16,072 bases of DNA from Pseudomonadota bacterium (lineage in GTDB: Bacteria > Pseudomonadota > Gammaproteobacteria > Burkholderiales > Burkholderiaceae): the NCBI GenBank assembly GCA_021783435.1, contig JAJXUC010000087.1, forward strand, positions 1 through 16,072. Reading direction: 5' to 3'. The first letter of the stretch is position 1. The number at the start of each line of letters is the position of its first letter. Made by a program: the position numbers and the translations under genes. Below are positions 1 through 8,047 of the stretch, in pieces. Below the pieces are notes generated by a model. That model worked only from the letters and a program-made list of their open reading frames with translations, had not been told where the DNA came from and did not search any database.

Positions 1-716
1 CGTTCCTCAGTTGCAGCGATCTCATGCAGCATGGCATCCAGGCGCTTGAGCAGGGAGTCAGCCTGGCGTTCGGCCTTCGCGCGCGTCGTGCGTTCCCGTT
101 CCAGTTCCAGCGCCACGCGACGATCGGAGGCGTCAGCACGGTCCAATGCTGCGACCAATTGGCGTTTGAGCTCGGCCAGCTCAGCGGTTGAGCGTTCTTC
201 CTGTTGGCAAAGGCGCTCACCGGCCAACGAAAGCGCTGCGCGCAGTTCGACGACGCGAGCGCCCTCGGCCGCCAACGACTGCCGCGCCTGGTCGAGCAAG
301 GCGCTCTGTTCAGCGAGCTCCGATTGAAGCCGAGCAACATGGGTTCCACGCTCGGCGGCCGAGGCGATGGCCGCGGCCGCTGCTTCCTTTTCCGTCGCAA
401 GTTCCGCGGCGTTGGCGGCCAAGCCTTCGTGGACACGTCGATCGATATCGGCTCGAGCCAGCGAAAGAGCAACCTCCCAAAAATGCTGCGCAGCCTGAAG
501 GATGGGCTCCGGCACATCGGGCGGGGCTGCGAAGGCACCGGGATCCTGCAAGCGCCGGCCCAGCCCTTTGAACCAGGCGTCCAGCATGGGACTGACCGTA
601 TTGGGCGAGCCACGCCCGATCGTCTGGCGCACCCGCTCGATGGTCGGACGCTCGCCTGCGAGCAGCAGTGTGTCACAGGCGGTGAACACGTCGCTTTCGG
701 TGATTCCGCGGGCCAT
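1..716 (-). CDS. tnpT: KfrA-like coiled-coil DNA-binding protein, TnpT-type resolution accessory factor (partial)
   Basis: The frame is open for 238 codons from ATG 716-714 to the left edge, so the C-terminus is missing. An AAGGAG ribosome-binding site lies 8 bases before the ATG. The first ~115 residues (beginning MARGITESDVFTACDTLLLA, then a GERPTIERVRQTIGRGSPNT segment) match the KfrA-type N-terminal DNA-binding domain. From about residue 90 the protein is rich in Ala, Glu, Arg and Leu with heptad-like spacing, i.e. a long coiled coil, as in plasmid KfrA and transposon TnpT. TnpT proteins of Tn4651-like transposons bind the resolution site and assist the TnpS recombinase. The divergent tyrosine-recombinase neighbour supports that role. 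A plasmid or island KfrA-like repressor is the alternative. The domain family is fairly certain; the TnpT role is inferred from gene arrangement. Confidence 0.72.
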   Translation of the reverse strand, partial: MARGITESDVFTACDTLLLAGERPTIERVRQTIGRGSPNTVSPMLDAWFKGLGRRLQDPGAFAAPPDVPEPILQAAQHFWEVALSLARADIDRRVHEGLAANAAELATEKEAAAAAIASAAERGTHVARLQSELAEQSALLDQARQSLAAEGARVVELRAALSLAGERLCQQEERSTAELAELKRQLVAALDRADASDRRVALELERERTTRAKAERQADSLLKRLDAMLHEIAATEE

Positions 717-752
717 CGTTCGATCTCCTTGATTGGCGCCCTGCTTCCTGGC

Positions 753-785
753 ATAGTTACTCACGATAAGGGATAGTTATCGCGA
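753..785. other. Candidate recombinase core site (res/rst-like) between divergent tnpT and tnpS
   Basis: In the 122-bp gap between the divergent genes lies an inverted repeat. The left arm is TCACGATAA (761-769), the spacer is GGGATAG (770-776) and the right arm is TTATCGCGA (777-785). The arms match at 8 of 9 positions when one is reverse-complemented. Arms of this size around a 6-8 bp spacer are the usual form of a tyrosine-recombinase crossover site. A direct repeat ATAGTTA at 753-759 and 773-779, exactly 20 bp apart, overlaps it and could be an accessory-protein binding repeat. The assignment rests on structure and position only; it could instead be an operator for either gene. Confidence 0.45.
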
Positions 786-838
786 TCTACACTCTGATTG
801 CGTTAGATATCGTACATGCATTGTAAGTTTTTGCATTC

Positions 839-1966
839 ATGGCCAACCGTTGCATGATCGCTCCCGTCGAGTTGCCGACGAGCGGGATCGGTGCGCTCGA
901 TCCCGGCGTGCTTGCGCCTTTCACGTCGGCCGCCGTCGAGGCGCTGCTCGCCGAGGGCGAATCGGCTCATACCGTGCGCAGCTACCAGACGGCGCTGCGC
1001 TACTGGGCGGCGTGGTACTGGCTGCGCTACCGCCAGCCCATCGCCCTGCCCGTTCCCGTCGCGGCCGTGCAGCAGTTCCTGGTCGATCACCTGCAGCGCA
1101 AGACGCCGGCAGGTCTTGCCTGTGAAATGCCGCCCGTGCTCGACCAGGCGCTCGTCGAAGGCGGCTTCAAGGCCAAGCCGGGCGCGCCCGCGCTGGCCAC
1201 CGTACTGCACCGCCTGAGCGTGCTGTCCAAGGCCCATCAGCTCCAGGGAGGATCCAATCCCGTCCAGCACGCCCATGTCCGCGAACTCGTCGCCAAAGCC
1301 CGCCGGGCCTACGCGAAACGAGGCGTGCGGCCGGACAAGAAAGCTGCGATCACCCTGGAGCCCCTGCAGGCGATGCTGATCACCTGCGACGGTTCGCTGC
1401 GCGGCGTGCGCGACCGCGCCCTGCTTCTCTTCGCCTGGGCCAGCGGCGGGCGTCGGCGTTCGGAAGTTACCGATGCGACCTTCGAGAACACGCGCAAGGT
1501 CGGACCGCGCGCCTACTCCTACACGTTGTTGCGCTCCAAGACGAACCAGGACGGGGATCTACGACCCGACAGCGAAAAGCCCATCCTTGACGAGGCGGCC
1601 GACGCGCTTCAGGCGTGGATTGGGCGCAGTGGACTGACCCAGGGCGCGATTTTTCGGCGCATCCGCCGTGGCGACACGATCGGAGAGCCTCTTGCGCCCG
1701 CTGCTGTGCGCGACATTGTCAGGGCACGCGCCGCGCTCGCTGGCCTGCCCGACACCTTCGCGGCGCACTCGCTGCGTTCGGGCTTCGTGACCGAGGCTGC
1801 ACGGCAAAACGTGCCCCTGGCCGAGACGATGGCGCTCACAGGCCACACTTCGGCGGCGACGTTGATCGGATATTTTCGGGCTGCGGAGTCGGCGCGTAGC
1901 GCGGGGGCGCGGATGTTCACATCCGCCGCTGAAATTGGGCTGGCACCAGATTCGCACGACACCTGA
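839..1966 (+). CDS. tnpS: Tyrosine recombinase, TnpS-like cointegrate resolvase/integrase
   Basis: A 375-residue protein with all catalytic landmarks of tyrosine recombinases. These are Arg206 in the GRRRSEV motif (box I), Lys234 in the beta-hairpin (LLRSKTNQ), His310-x-x-Arg313 (AHSLRSG), His336 (TGHTS) and the nucleophile Tyr345 (LIGYF). Residues ~30-165 form the SAM-like core-binding domain and ~170-360 the catalytic domain. The length fits the family, so the gene looks intact. It diverges from a KfrA/TnpT-like gene, with a candidate crossover site between them, which is the layout of tnpS-tnpT in Tn4651/Tn5041-type transposons where TnpS resolves cointegrates. ATG 839 has no clear Shine-Dalgarno; an in-frame ATG at 854 is an alternative start. 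It could also be the integrase of a genomic island, since no tnpA or terminal inverted repeat is visible here. Confidence 0.8.
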   Translation: MANRCMIAPVELPTSGIGALDPGVLAPFTSAAVEALLAEGESAHTVRSYQTALRYWAAWYWLRYRQPIALPVPVAAVQQFLVDHLQRKTPAGLACEMPPVLDQALVEGGFKAKPGAPALATVLHRLSVLSKAHQLQGGSNPVQHAHVRELVAKARRAYAKRGVRPDKKAAITLEPLQAMLITCDGSLRGVRDRALLLFAWASGGRRRSEVTDATFENTRKVGPRAYSYTLLRSKTNQDGDLRPDSEKPILDEAADALQAWIGRSGLTQGAIFRRIRRGDTIGEPLAPAAVRDIVRARAALAGLPDTFAAHSLRSGFVTEAARQNVPLAETMALTGHTSAATLIGYFRAAESARSAGARMFTSAAEIGLAPDSHDT

Positions 1967-2067
1967 TTCGTCCGCCACCGCATGCAGCAGCGCGTCCAAA
2001 GCGGCAGCATCACGGACGTCTGCCCGGCGCTTACTATCGTCAGCGGCCTTGTCGGGAACACTTGGTC

Positions 2068-2217
2068 TCACGCAAAGAATGACGCGTTGGCCGTGATCGC
2101 GATGCTGCGGGCGTCGAGCACGAGCAAGTCGTAACGTACGAGCGTGGCCACTTCGGACGGCAGGCGTAGGTCTTGGCGCACTGCGTGCAGCCGCCGCAGG
2201 AGCGCGCTCGTGAACAT
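2068..2217 (-). CDS. Short unidentified reading frame, possible gene remnant
   Basis: A 49-codon frame (MFTSALLRRLHAVRQ at the start, a VRYDLLVLDA segment, ending at TGA 2070-2068) lies in the otherwise unexplained stretch of 292 bases between the recombinase and cusF (1967-2258). Its composition looks protein-like, unlike the Cys-rich overlapping frames, and the same frame stays open further upstream into cusF. There is no convincing ribosome-binding site and I do not recognise a family. It may be the end of a gene broken when the mobile element and the copper cluster were joined, or chance. Nothing else is evident in 1967-2258. Confidence 0.2.
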   Translation of the reverse strand: MFTSALLRRLHAVRQDLRLPSEVATLVRYDLLVLDARSIAITANASFFA

Positions 2218-2258
2218 GTAAATCCCAGCCTGCGCCCGATCGCGGCCCGGATCATTCG

Positions 2259-2633
2259 CTATCGCGCACTGCGCAGCCTCGTGATCACGTACTGCCCGGA
2301 CGGGCTTCTGGCCAGGTCGAAATCCACCCTCTCCCCGGCCTTCACGGACGCGAGATCCTTCCTGTCCCGTACTGGGAAGCTCATGGTCATTCCTGGCCAA
2401 CCCAAGGCCTTGATCGCGTGATGGGTGATGTTCACGCTGTCCGCGACTAGGTCCACGCTGTTGACGACTCCGTGGGCCATGAAGCCGTGAGCTGCCGCCG
2501 CCGTGGCGGTCGTGCCGTTCATGGTTCCAGCGTGCATCGCGCCCATCCCGGGCATCGAGGCCGAAGCCGCGATGGCTGGTGACATGGCTGTGAGGGCGCC
2601 GATCAGAACAAGTGCTGAGCAGGAATATTTCAT
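2259..2633 (-). CDS. cusF: CusF-like periplasmic Cu(I)/Ag(I) metallochaperone
   Basis: A 124-residue protein. Residues 1-23 are a Sec signal peptide (MKYSCSALVLIGALTAMSPAIAA), which fixes the start at ATG 2633-2631 rather than at in-frame upstream codons. No Shine-Dalgarno is visible. Residues ~54-122 are the CusF domain with its metal-site signature: His71/His72, Trp79 and Met82/Met84 in GWPGMTMSF, corresponding to the His, Trp and Met-x-Met ligands of E. coli CusF. A Met/His-rich linker (residues 27-53) precedes the domain. CusF hands periplasmic Cu(I) or Ag(I) to CusB/CusA. The gene is the last of the cluster, 158 bp after the Met-rich gene, so it may have its own promoter, though none is obvious. 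Confidence 0.88.
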   Translation of the reverse strand: MKYSCSALVLIGALTAMSPAIAASASMPGMGAMHAGTMNGTTATAAAAHGFMAHGVVNSVDLVADSVNITHHAIKALGWPGMTMSFPVRDRKDLASVKAGERVDFDLARSPSGQYVITRLRSAR

Positions 2634-2767
2634 GGAATGAAGGATGAATCGAGGACAAGTTCGGCAGCTTGGTAAATGCCACCAGCGCATGGGATTGGCT
2701 GCCACGGCAACCCCGCTGGAAATCGCCCTTTCCCCAAGTCGCCTTGACGGATTTCTTGGTGCGCCTA

Positions 2768-2780
2768 CCGGCCGAGCCGG
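2768..2780 (-). other. Small GC hairpin in the gap between the Met-rich gene and cusF
   Basis: CCGGC (2768-2772) and GCCGG (2776-2780) form a 5-bp stem with a 3-base loop, 11 bases after the stop of the Met-rich gene. No U-run follows, so it is at best a weak attenuator or an mRNA-end stabiliser. The rest of the 158-bp gap (2634-2791) shows no gene. Confidence 0.2.
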
Positions 2781-2791
2781 CGATGCAGACG

Positions 2792-3355
2792 TTACATCAT
2801 CCCGCGCATCATGGCGGGCATTCCTTCCTTGACGAATCGGTCGAGCTCGCGTGCGTGCGCCTGGATGATCGCCACCATCCGCGGATCGCTCGACGTCTCG
2901 GTGACTGCCACTCCGTCGGGCAGGATCTCCAGCTTGCGCTGGTATCCGCCGGGATTGGCGAACATCTCGGGCACGCTGTTGCTCATGGGATAGGGAAAAG
3001 GGTGGTTCTCGTCCAGCCGCCGGTACATGTCGGCCACATGCTGCTGAATCAGGGCCGCCGTGGCCGGGTCGGAGGACGTCGTGACGTCGTGGACACCATC
3101 GGGCAGCTCCGTGACGTGACGCCGGATGAGCCGGTGGCGCTCGAACAGCTCCATGCCGGTGCGCATCGGTCCGCGCATGTTTTCGGGCGCCATCATGTCG
3201 CCCATCATCCCGCCTCCGCCCATCATGCCTGCCATCGTCACGCCGCCGACAGTAGTCCGGCTCGCCTGGGCGCGGGCCGGGCGGCCGCCGAGCAGATAAC
3301 TGGATACGGTTCCCAGGAACCCTGCCACCACTGCCACAAACGAACGACGTTGCAT
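2792..3355 (-). CDS. Met-rich exported protein of the cus operon with a tandem internal repeat
   Basis: A 187-residue protein of no family I can name. The N-terminus (MQRRSFVAVVAGFLG...) carries two arginines before a hydrophobic segment and an ARA-Q-like cleavage region near residue 28, so it is exported by Tat or Sec. Residues 41-68 are very Met/Gly-rich (MAGMMGGGGMMGDMM), and the C-terminus ends MPAMMRGMM; both are plausible thioether sites for Cu(I)/Ag(I). Between them a ~37-residue unit occurs twice (about 78-114 and 139-175), sharing LPDGV, T-SSDP, I-Q-H and L-RF/L-type positions. The ATG lies 2 bp after the cusA stop with TGGAG 8 bases before it, indicating translational coupling with cusA. 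A periplasmic copper-binding or copper-sensing accessory role is inferred from context and composition only. Confidence 0.75.
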   Translation of the reverse strand: MQRRSFVAVVAGFLGTVSSYLLGGRPARAQASRTTVGGVTMAGMMGGGGMMGDMMAPENMRGPMRTGMELFERHRLIRRHVTELPDGVHDVTTSSDPATAALIQQHVADMYRRLDENHPFPYPMSNSVPEMFANPGGYQRKLEILPDGVAVTETSSDPRMVAIIQAHARELDRFVKEGMPAMMRGMM

Positions 3356-3357
3356 GA

Positions 3358-6300
3358 TCAGCTCCAGTTTGGATTCGACGAACTATCGGGCGAGGCCCGC
3401 CCGTCTCCCAGGGTCAGGCGTCGCTTCTGCCACAGGGCATAGACCGCCGGGATCAGGAGGAGGGCCAGCAAGGCGGCCGTCAGCATGCCGCCCACCATCG
3501 GCGCGGCGATGCGCTTCATCACGTCGGCGCCGGCGCCTTGGCTGAACATGATGGGCAGCAGGCCGCCGACCACCATGGTCAGGGTCATCGCCATCGGGCG
3601 CAAGCGCAACAGCGTGCCTTCGACCACGGCCTGCTTCAGGTCGTCCCAGGTGTTGAGCGTGTCATGGATCCTGCGCCGCGCCAGCGCGGCGTCCAGGTAC
3701 AGCAGCATGACCACGCCGAACTCGGAGGCCACGCCGGCGGTCGCAATGAAGCCCACGCCCACCGCGACCGACAGCTTGTACCCCAACCAGTCGACGTACC
3801 AGAATCCCCCCACCAACGACAGCGGCAAGGTCAAGAGGATGATGGCGACTTCGGTGAGATTCTTGAAGTTGAAATACAGCAGCAGTGCGATCAGGCCGAT
3901 CACGCTCGGCACCAGGATTTTCAGGCGTTGCACGGCCTGCTGCAAGGCCTGATACTGCCCGACCCAGTCCAGCGTGAATCCCGGCGGCATACGCACCCCT
4001 TGCGCCAGGGCCGCTTTCGCCTTGGCCACATAACCGCTGATGCTGGTACCCGGGGTCAGGTCGATGTAGACCCATGAGTTCAACTGACTGTTGTCGCTAG
4101 TCAGCATGGGCGGTCCACCCTCGATGCGCAGCGTGGCGACCTGCGCCAGGGGAATCTGGGCGCCCTGGGGCGTCGCGACACGGCTGGCCATCAGCGCGGA
4201 CAGAGACTGCCGCAGATCACGCGGATAGCGCAGGCTGATCGGGAAGCGCTCCAGGCTGTTTACCGCGGTGCTCAACATCCGGCCGCCGATGGCGGTCTCG
4301 ACCAGGCGATTCACGTCGGCCACGGAGAGCCCGTAGCGCGCAGCCGCGCGCCGGTCGGTGTCGACCACGATGTAGCGCCCGCCCGTGGCTCGTGCGGCGT
4401 ACGCGTTCTGGGTTCCGGGCACCTTCTGAAGCACCGCCTGGATTTTCTGGCCGAGGCGGTTGAGCGTGGCGAGATCTCCCCCCGTCACCTTGATGCCCAG
4501 CGGTGTCTGCAACCCCGTAGTCAGCATGTCCACCTGGCCTTTGATCGGCTGGGTCCAGGTGTTGGACACTCCGGGTATGCGCAGGGCCTGGTTCATCTCC
4601 TCGATCAGCTTCGCGGTCGTCATCCCCGCAGGCCACTTGCTGCGGTCCTCGAGGTTGACCACCGACATGAACATCGAGATCGGCGTCGGATCGGTGGCCG
4701 TCTGGGCCCGCCCCGCCTTGCCGAAGACGCTGCGCACTTCCGGGAAGCTCTTGATGATGCGATCCGTCTGCTGCAGGATGGCGGCCGATTGTCCGATGGA
4801 GATCGACGGATCCTGCGCCACCGGCATGTACAGCAAGGTGCCTTCATTCAACGGCGGCATGAACTCCGAGCCGAGGTGCTTCCAGGGGAAGTACAGGCTT
4901 GCCACGGCGACCAGGCTCAGGCCGATGACCAGCCACGGCGCTCGCAGCACGCCATGGATCAGTGGACGATACAGCCAAGTGAGGAGTCGGTTCAGGGGGT
5001 TCGCGCTCTCCGGACGGATCTCTCCGCGGATGAACCAGGCCATCAGCAGCGGCACCAGGGTGATCGACAGTATGGCCGCGGCGGCCATGGCGTAGGTCTT
5101 GGTGAACGCCAGCGGACTGAACAGCTTGCCCTGCTCGCCGCCGAGCGCAAACACCGGGAGGAACGACACCGCAATGATCAGCAAAGAAAAGAACAGCGCG
5201 GGTCCTACCTCCGAGGCCGCCACCCGCGCCTTCATCCAGGGATCGGCACCGGGTTCGTGCTCCATGTGCTTATGCATGTTCTCGATCATCACGATCGCGG
5301 CGTCCGTCATGGCACCGATGGCGATGGCGATGCCTCCCAGCGACATGATGTTGGCCGGGATGCCTTGCGCCCACATCACGACAAAAGCCGCGAGGATTCC
5401 CAACGGCAACGACACGATCGCGACAAGAGCGGAGCGCGCTCGCAGGAGAAAGAGGAAGGAAACCAGGGAGACGATCAGCGACTCTTCCAGCAGCTTCTCC
5501 GTGAGCGTGTGAATTGCGCGCTGGATCAGCGGGGCTTGGCTGTACGTGGTGACGATCTTCACCCCTGGCGGCAACGAAGCCTGGAGGGCCCGGATTTTGT
5601 CCTCCACCCTGCGGATGATGGCATCGGCGTTGGAGCCCTGGTTCATCATCACGATGCCGCCGACGATTGCGCCTTGGCCGTTGAGGTCCGCGGCACTGTT
5701 GGGCAACTCAGGTGCGAACTCGACGCGCGCGACGTCCTTGAGCGTCACGGGCACGCCATCGCGCGCAGCCAGCGGCGCGCTCTCCAGATCGCTCAGCGAG
5801 TGCACATAGCCGGTCGTGCGCACCATGTAGCTGGCTTCTCCCAGATCGACGACTGATCCGCTGGTCTCACCGTTGGCGGCGCGGATCGCATCCTCGACCT
5901 GCGGCAAGGTCAGGCCGTAGGCCAGCAGGGCCTGCGGGTTGACCACCACCTGGAATTCCTTGACCATGCCTCCGACCGTGGCGACCTCGGCCACCCCCGG
6001 AATCCCCTGCAACTGGTACTTGAGGAACCAGTTCTGCAAGGTGGTGAGTTGACTCAGATCACGCGTGCCACCCGTGTCGGTCAGGGCGTACATGTAAATC
6101 CAGTCCACCCCGGAACTGTCGGGCCCGAGCGCTGGAGCAACCCCTGGCGGAAGCCTCGATTGCACCTGACTGAGGTACTGCAAGACCAGATTGCGCGCCT
6201 GATAGATGTTGGTGCCGTCCTGGAAGATGACGTAGACGAACGAGTCGCCGAACATCGAATAGCCGCGCACCGCACGCGCGCCAGGGACCGACTGCAGGGT

Positions 6301-6513
6301 CGTCTCCAGGGGATAAGTCACCTGGTCTTGCACCACCTGCGGCGCCTGTCCGGGGTACGAGGTCTTGATGATGACCTGTGTGGGGGAGATGTCGGGAATG
6401 GCCTCCAGCGGCGTGCTGCGTACCGCGAGCATGCCCGCGGCCAGCAGCATCAGCGCACCGATCACCGTGAGGGCGCGGTTCTCGAAGCACCACTCCATGA
6501 GGCGCCTAATCAT
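3358..6513 (-). CDS. cusA: CusA, inner-membrane RND pump for Cu(I)/Ag(I)
   Basis: A 1051-residue heavy-metal-efflux RND transporter of normal length, the proton-driven pump of the CusCBA complex. The proton-relay Asp404 sits in TDAAIVMIEN (E. coli CusA Asp405). The three-methionine substrate site is recognisable: Met563 (LLYMP), Met614 (PISMFM) and Met663 (VDMLTTG), aligning with E. coli Met573, Met623 and Met672. This distinguishes a Cu/Ag pump from a CzcA-type divalent pump. N-terminal residues IPDISPTQVIIKTSYPG and a second membrane block near residues 865-1030 are typical. ATG 6513 overlaps the cusB stop by 8 bp and has a GGGGA element just upstream. A 25-residue hydrophilic tail follows the last helix. 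It is transcribed with cusC, cusB and the Met-rich gene. Confidence 0.95.
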   Translation of the reverse strand: MIRRLMEWCFENRALTVIGALMLLAAGMLAVRSTPLEAIPDISPTQVIIKTSYPGQAPQVVQDQVTYPLETTLQSVPGARAVRGYSMFGDSFVYVIFQDGTNIYQARNLVLQYLSQVQSRLPPGVAPALGPDSSGVDWIYMYALTDTGGTRDLSQLTTLQNWFLKYQLQGIPGVAEVATVGGMVKEFQVVVNPQALLAYGLTLPQVEDAIRAANGETSGSVVDLGEASYMVRTTGYVHSLSDLESAPLAARDGVPVTLKDVARVEFAPELPNSAADLNGQGAIVGGIVMMNQGSNADAIIRRVEDKIRALQASLPPGVKIVTTYSQAPLIQRAIHTLTEKLLEESLIVSLVSFLFLLRARSALVAIVSLPLGILAAFVVMWAQGIPANIMSLGGIAIAIGAMTDAAIVMIENMHKHMEHEPGADPWMKARVAASEVGPALFFSLLIIAVSFLPVFALGGEQGKLFSPLAFTKTYAMAAAAILSITLVPLLMAWFIRGEIRPESANPLNRLLTWLYRPLIHGVLRAPWLVIGLSLVAVASLYFPWKHLGSEFMPPLNEGTLLYMPVAQDPSISIGQSAAILQQTDRIIKSFPEVRSVFGKAGRAQTATDPTPISMFMSVVNLEDRSKWPAGMTTAKLIEEMNQALRIPGVSNTWTQPIKGQVDMLTTGLQTPLGIKVTGGDLATLNRLGQKIQAVLQKVPGTQNAYAARATGGRYIVVDTDRRAAARYGLSVADVNRLVETAIGGRMLSTAVNSLERFPISLRYPRDLRQSLSALMASRVATPQGAQIPLAQVATLRIEGGPPMLTSDNSQLNSWVYIDLTPGTSISGYVAKAKAALAQGVRMPPGFTLDWVGQYQALQQAVQRLKILVPSVIGLIALLLYFNFKNLTEVAIILLTLPLSLVGGFWYVDWLGYKLSVAVGVGFIATAGVASEFGVVMLLYLDAALARRRIHDTLNTWDDLKQAVVEGTLLRLRPMAMTLTMVVGGLLPIMFSQGAGADVMKRIAAPMVGGMLTAALLALLLIPAVYALWQKRRLTLGDGRASPDSSSNPNWS

Positions 6514-8047
6514 GGGAGTCCCCCGTCGCCGTCATGTTCATGCCGGCCATCGAGCCCGCCGCTGCCGGGGCCAGGACGGGCGGTGCCACTGCACGGCCCT
6601 GTGCTTCCCCAGGTATCGACATGCCGGGCGCAGTGCCTCCCGGGGGCGCAGCGTCAAGGCTCGTGTTGCCGCCCAGCATGCGCGCCTTCACTGACTGGAA
6701 CTGCGACTCGGAGTACAGCAGGAACTGGGCGCTTTCCACCACCCTGTCACCCGCCTTCAAGCCCTTGGCGATGGCCGCCCAGCCATCTGCCTGCGGCCCC
6801 AGGGCGACCTGGACTGGAAGGAAATGGCCTTGCCTTTGCGCCAGCATCACGTAGTCGCCCTCCTGGGTGCGCAGCACCGCACTGCTCGGTACGGCCAGCG
6901 TCGATAGCGCATGTCCCAGCACAGTGGCGTCGGCAAACATGCCTGGACGTAGATCGCCGTCGGTGTTGGCAAAGCTCAGGCGCGCGGTGACCGTCCGCGT
7001 GCGCGGATCCACGGTCGGGTAGAGAAAGCTCAGGCGGCCCTTCCAGGTCTTGCCGGGATAGGCCTGAAGCCTCAGCCGCACCGCGTCGCCGACTCGTACC
7101 CACGGCAGTTGGTAGTCGTACAAGGCCACGTTGACCCAGACGCGCTGCAGGTTGGCGATTTCGAACAGTTCGGCCTGCGGCGAGACGTAGCTGCCCTGCC
7201 GTATGGCGAGCGCCGTCACCACCCCGCTCTGCGGAGCCAGCACGGGAATTTCGCGCAGAGGCTTGCCCGTGCGCTCCACGGTCGTCAATGCCGCCTCGGG
7301 CATGCCCAGCAGGCGCAGTCTTTCCCGCGCGGCCGCCAGGATCTGCTCGCCGCCTTGCGTTCCTTGGCCCCTGAGCGCAATCAGGTCGTCTTGCTGGGCG
7401 CTGTACAACTCGGGAGAGTAGATCTCGGCAAGCACCTGACCGCGCCTGACGGGATCCCCCACCGCCCGAACCCGCAGGTGCACGACCCAGCCTGCGAAGC
7501 GCGCGGTCAGCGCATCAACCCGATTCTGGTCCTGCGCCACGATTCCGACAGTGTGCATGGCCTGCCCCAGGGTTCGCGTTTGCGTGGCGACCAAACGCAC
7601 TCCCAGGTTCTGCGCTTGACGCGCATCGATACGCAGTCCGTCATCGCGCGCCCCGGAGGGCGACTGGGCGTACACCGGGACGTAATCCATGCCCATGTTG
7701 TCCTTCATGGGATGATCCGAATGAATCGCCGGATTCATGGGGCTCGCCCAATACAGCACCCTGCGCTGCGCGGGTGCGGGCGCAGCGGCGGAGGCATAGA
7801 CCGCAACGTAGTCCATTCCCATGTTGTCTTTCATCGGGTGGTCCGAGTGAATAGACGAGTTCATGGGGTTGGCCCAGTAAAGAACGCGGCGCTCAGTGGG
7901 AGCCGACGCTGGGGACTTTTCCGCCGCGGCTACGACAGCCGCTCGAGGCGCCTTGGGCGCCGGAGCGAGCCAGCGGGTGAGGCCTGCGCCGGCGCCTGCA
8001 CCGGCAAGCAGCAGCCCCAACGCGAATCCAAGCGTTCGCCGCATCAT
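6506..8047 (-). CDS. cusB: CusB, periplasmic adaptor with two heavy-metal-binding domains
   Basis: A 513-residue membrane-fusion protein linking CusA to CusC. Residues 1-25 form a signal or membrane anchor. Two heavy-metal-binding domains follow, each RVLYWAxPM...SDHPMKDNMGMDYV (about 54-85 and 96-127); Met62, Met76 and Met78, and again Met104, Met118 and Met120, correspond to the three-Met Cu(I)/Ag(I) site near the N-terminus of E. coli CusB. The usual barrel-sandwich and beta-barrel regions follow (e.g. FAGWVVHLRV..GDPVRRGQVLAEIYSPEL), and the tail is Met/His-containing (MAGMNM...DSHD). The start is ATG 8047, part of an ATGA overlap with the cusC stop and preceded by AGGAGGG; the frame runs open further upstream but only antisense-like within cusC. 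Having two metal-binding domains where one is common is unusual. Confidence 0.93.
   Translation of the reverse strand: MMRRTLGFALGLLLAGAGAGAGLTRWLAPAPKAPRAAVVAAAEKSPASAPTERRVLYWANPMNSSIHSDHPMKDNMGMDYVAVYASAAAPAPAQRRVLYWASPMNPAIHSDHPMKDNMGMDYVPVYAQSPSGARDDGLRIDARQAQNLGVRLVATQTRTLGQAMHTVGIVAQDQNRVDALTARFAGWVVHLRVRAVGDPVRRGQVLAEIYSPELYSAQQDDLIALRGQGTQGGEQILAAARERLRLLGMPEAALTTVERTGKPLREIPVLAPQSGVVTALAIRQGSYVSPQAELFEIANLQRVWVNVALYDYQLPWVRVGDAVRLRLQAYPGKTWKGRLSFLYPTVDPRTRTVTARLSFANTDGDLRPGMFADATVLGHALSTLAVPSSAVLRTQEGDYVMLAQRQGHFLPVQVALGPQADGWAAIAKGLKAGDRVVESAQFLLYSESQFQSVKARMLGGNTSLDAAPPGGTAPGMSIPGEAQGRAVAPPVLAPAAAGSMAGMNMTATGDSHD
7681..7894 (-). repeat. Tandem duplication encoding the two CusB metal-binding domains
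   Basis: Two ~88-bp direct repeats, 7681-7768 and 7807-7894, are offset by exactly 126 bp (42 codons). The encoded segments agree at about 28 of 32 residues, while the DNA has drifted mostly at third codon positions (for example TCATGGGATGATCC against TCATCGGGTGGTCC). That pattern suggests an older duplication kept by selection on both copies. Confidence 0.85.

Noticed and set aside
1559..2071. 170-codon minus-strand frame running into the recombinase gene
   Set aside because: Most of it is antisense to the conserved catalytic domain of the recombinase and it shows no family signature.
4789..5856. 355-codon plus-strand frame opposite cusA
   Set aside because: It is antisense to conserved CusA coding sequence, with Gln/Arg/His-rich composition and no domain.
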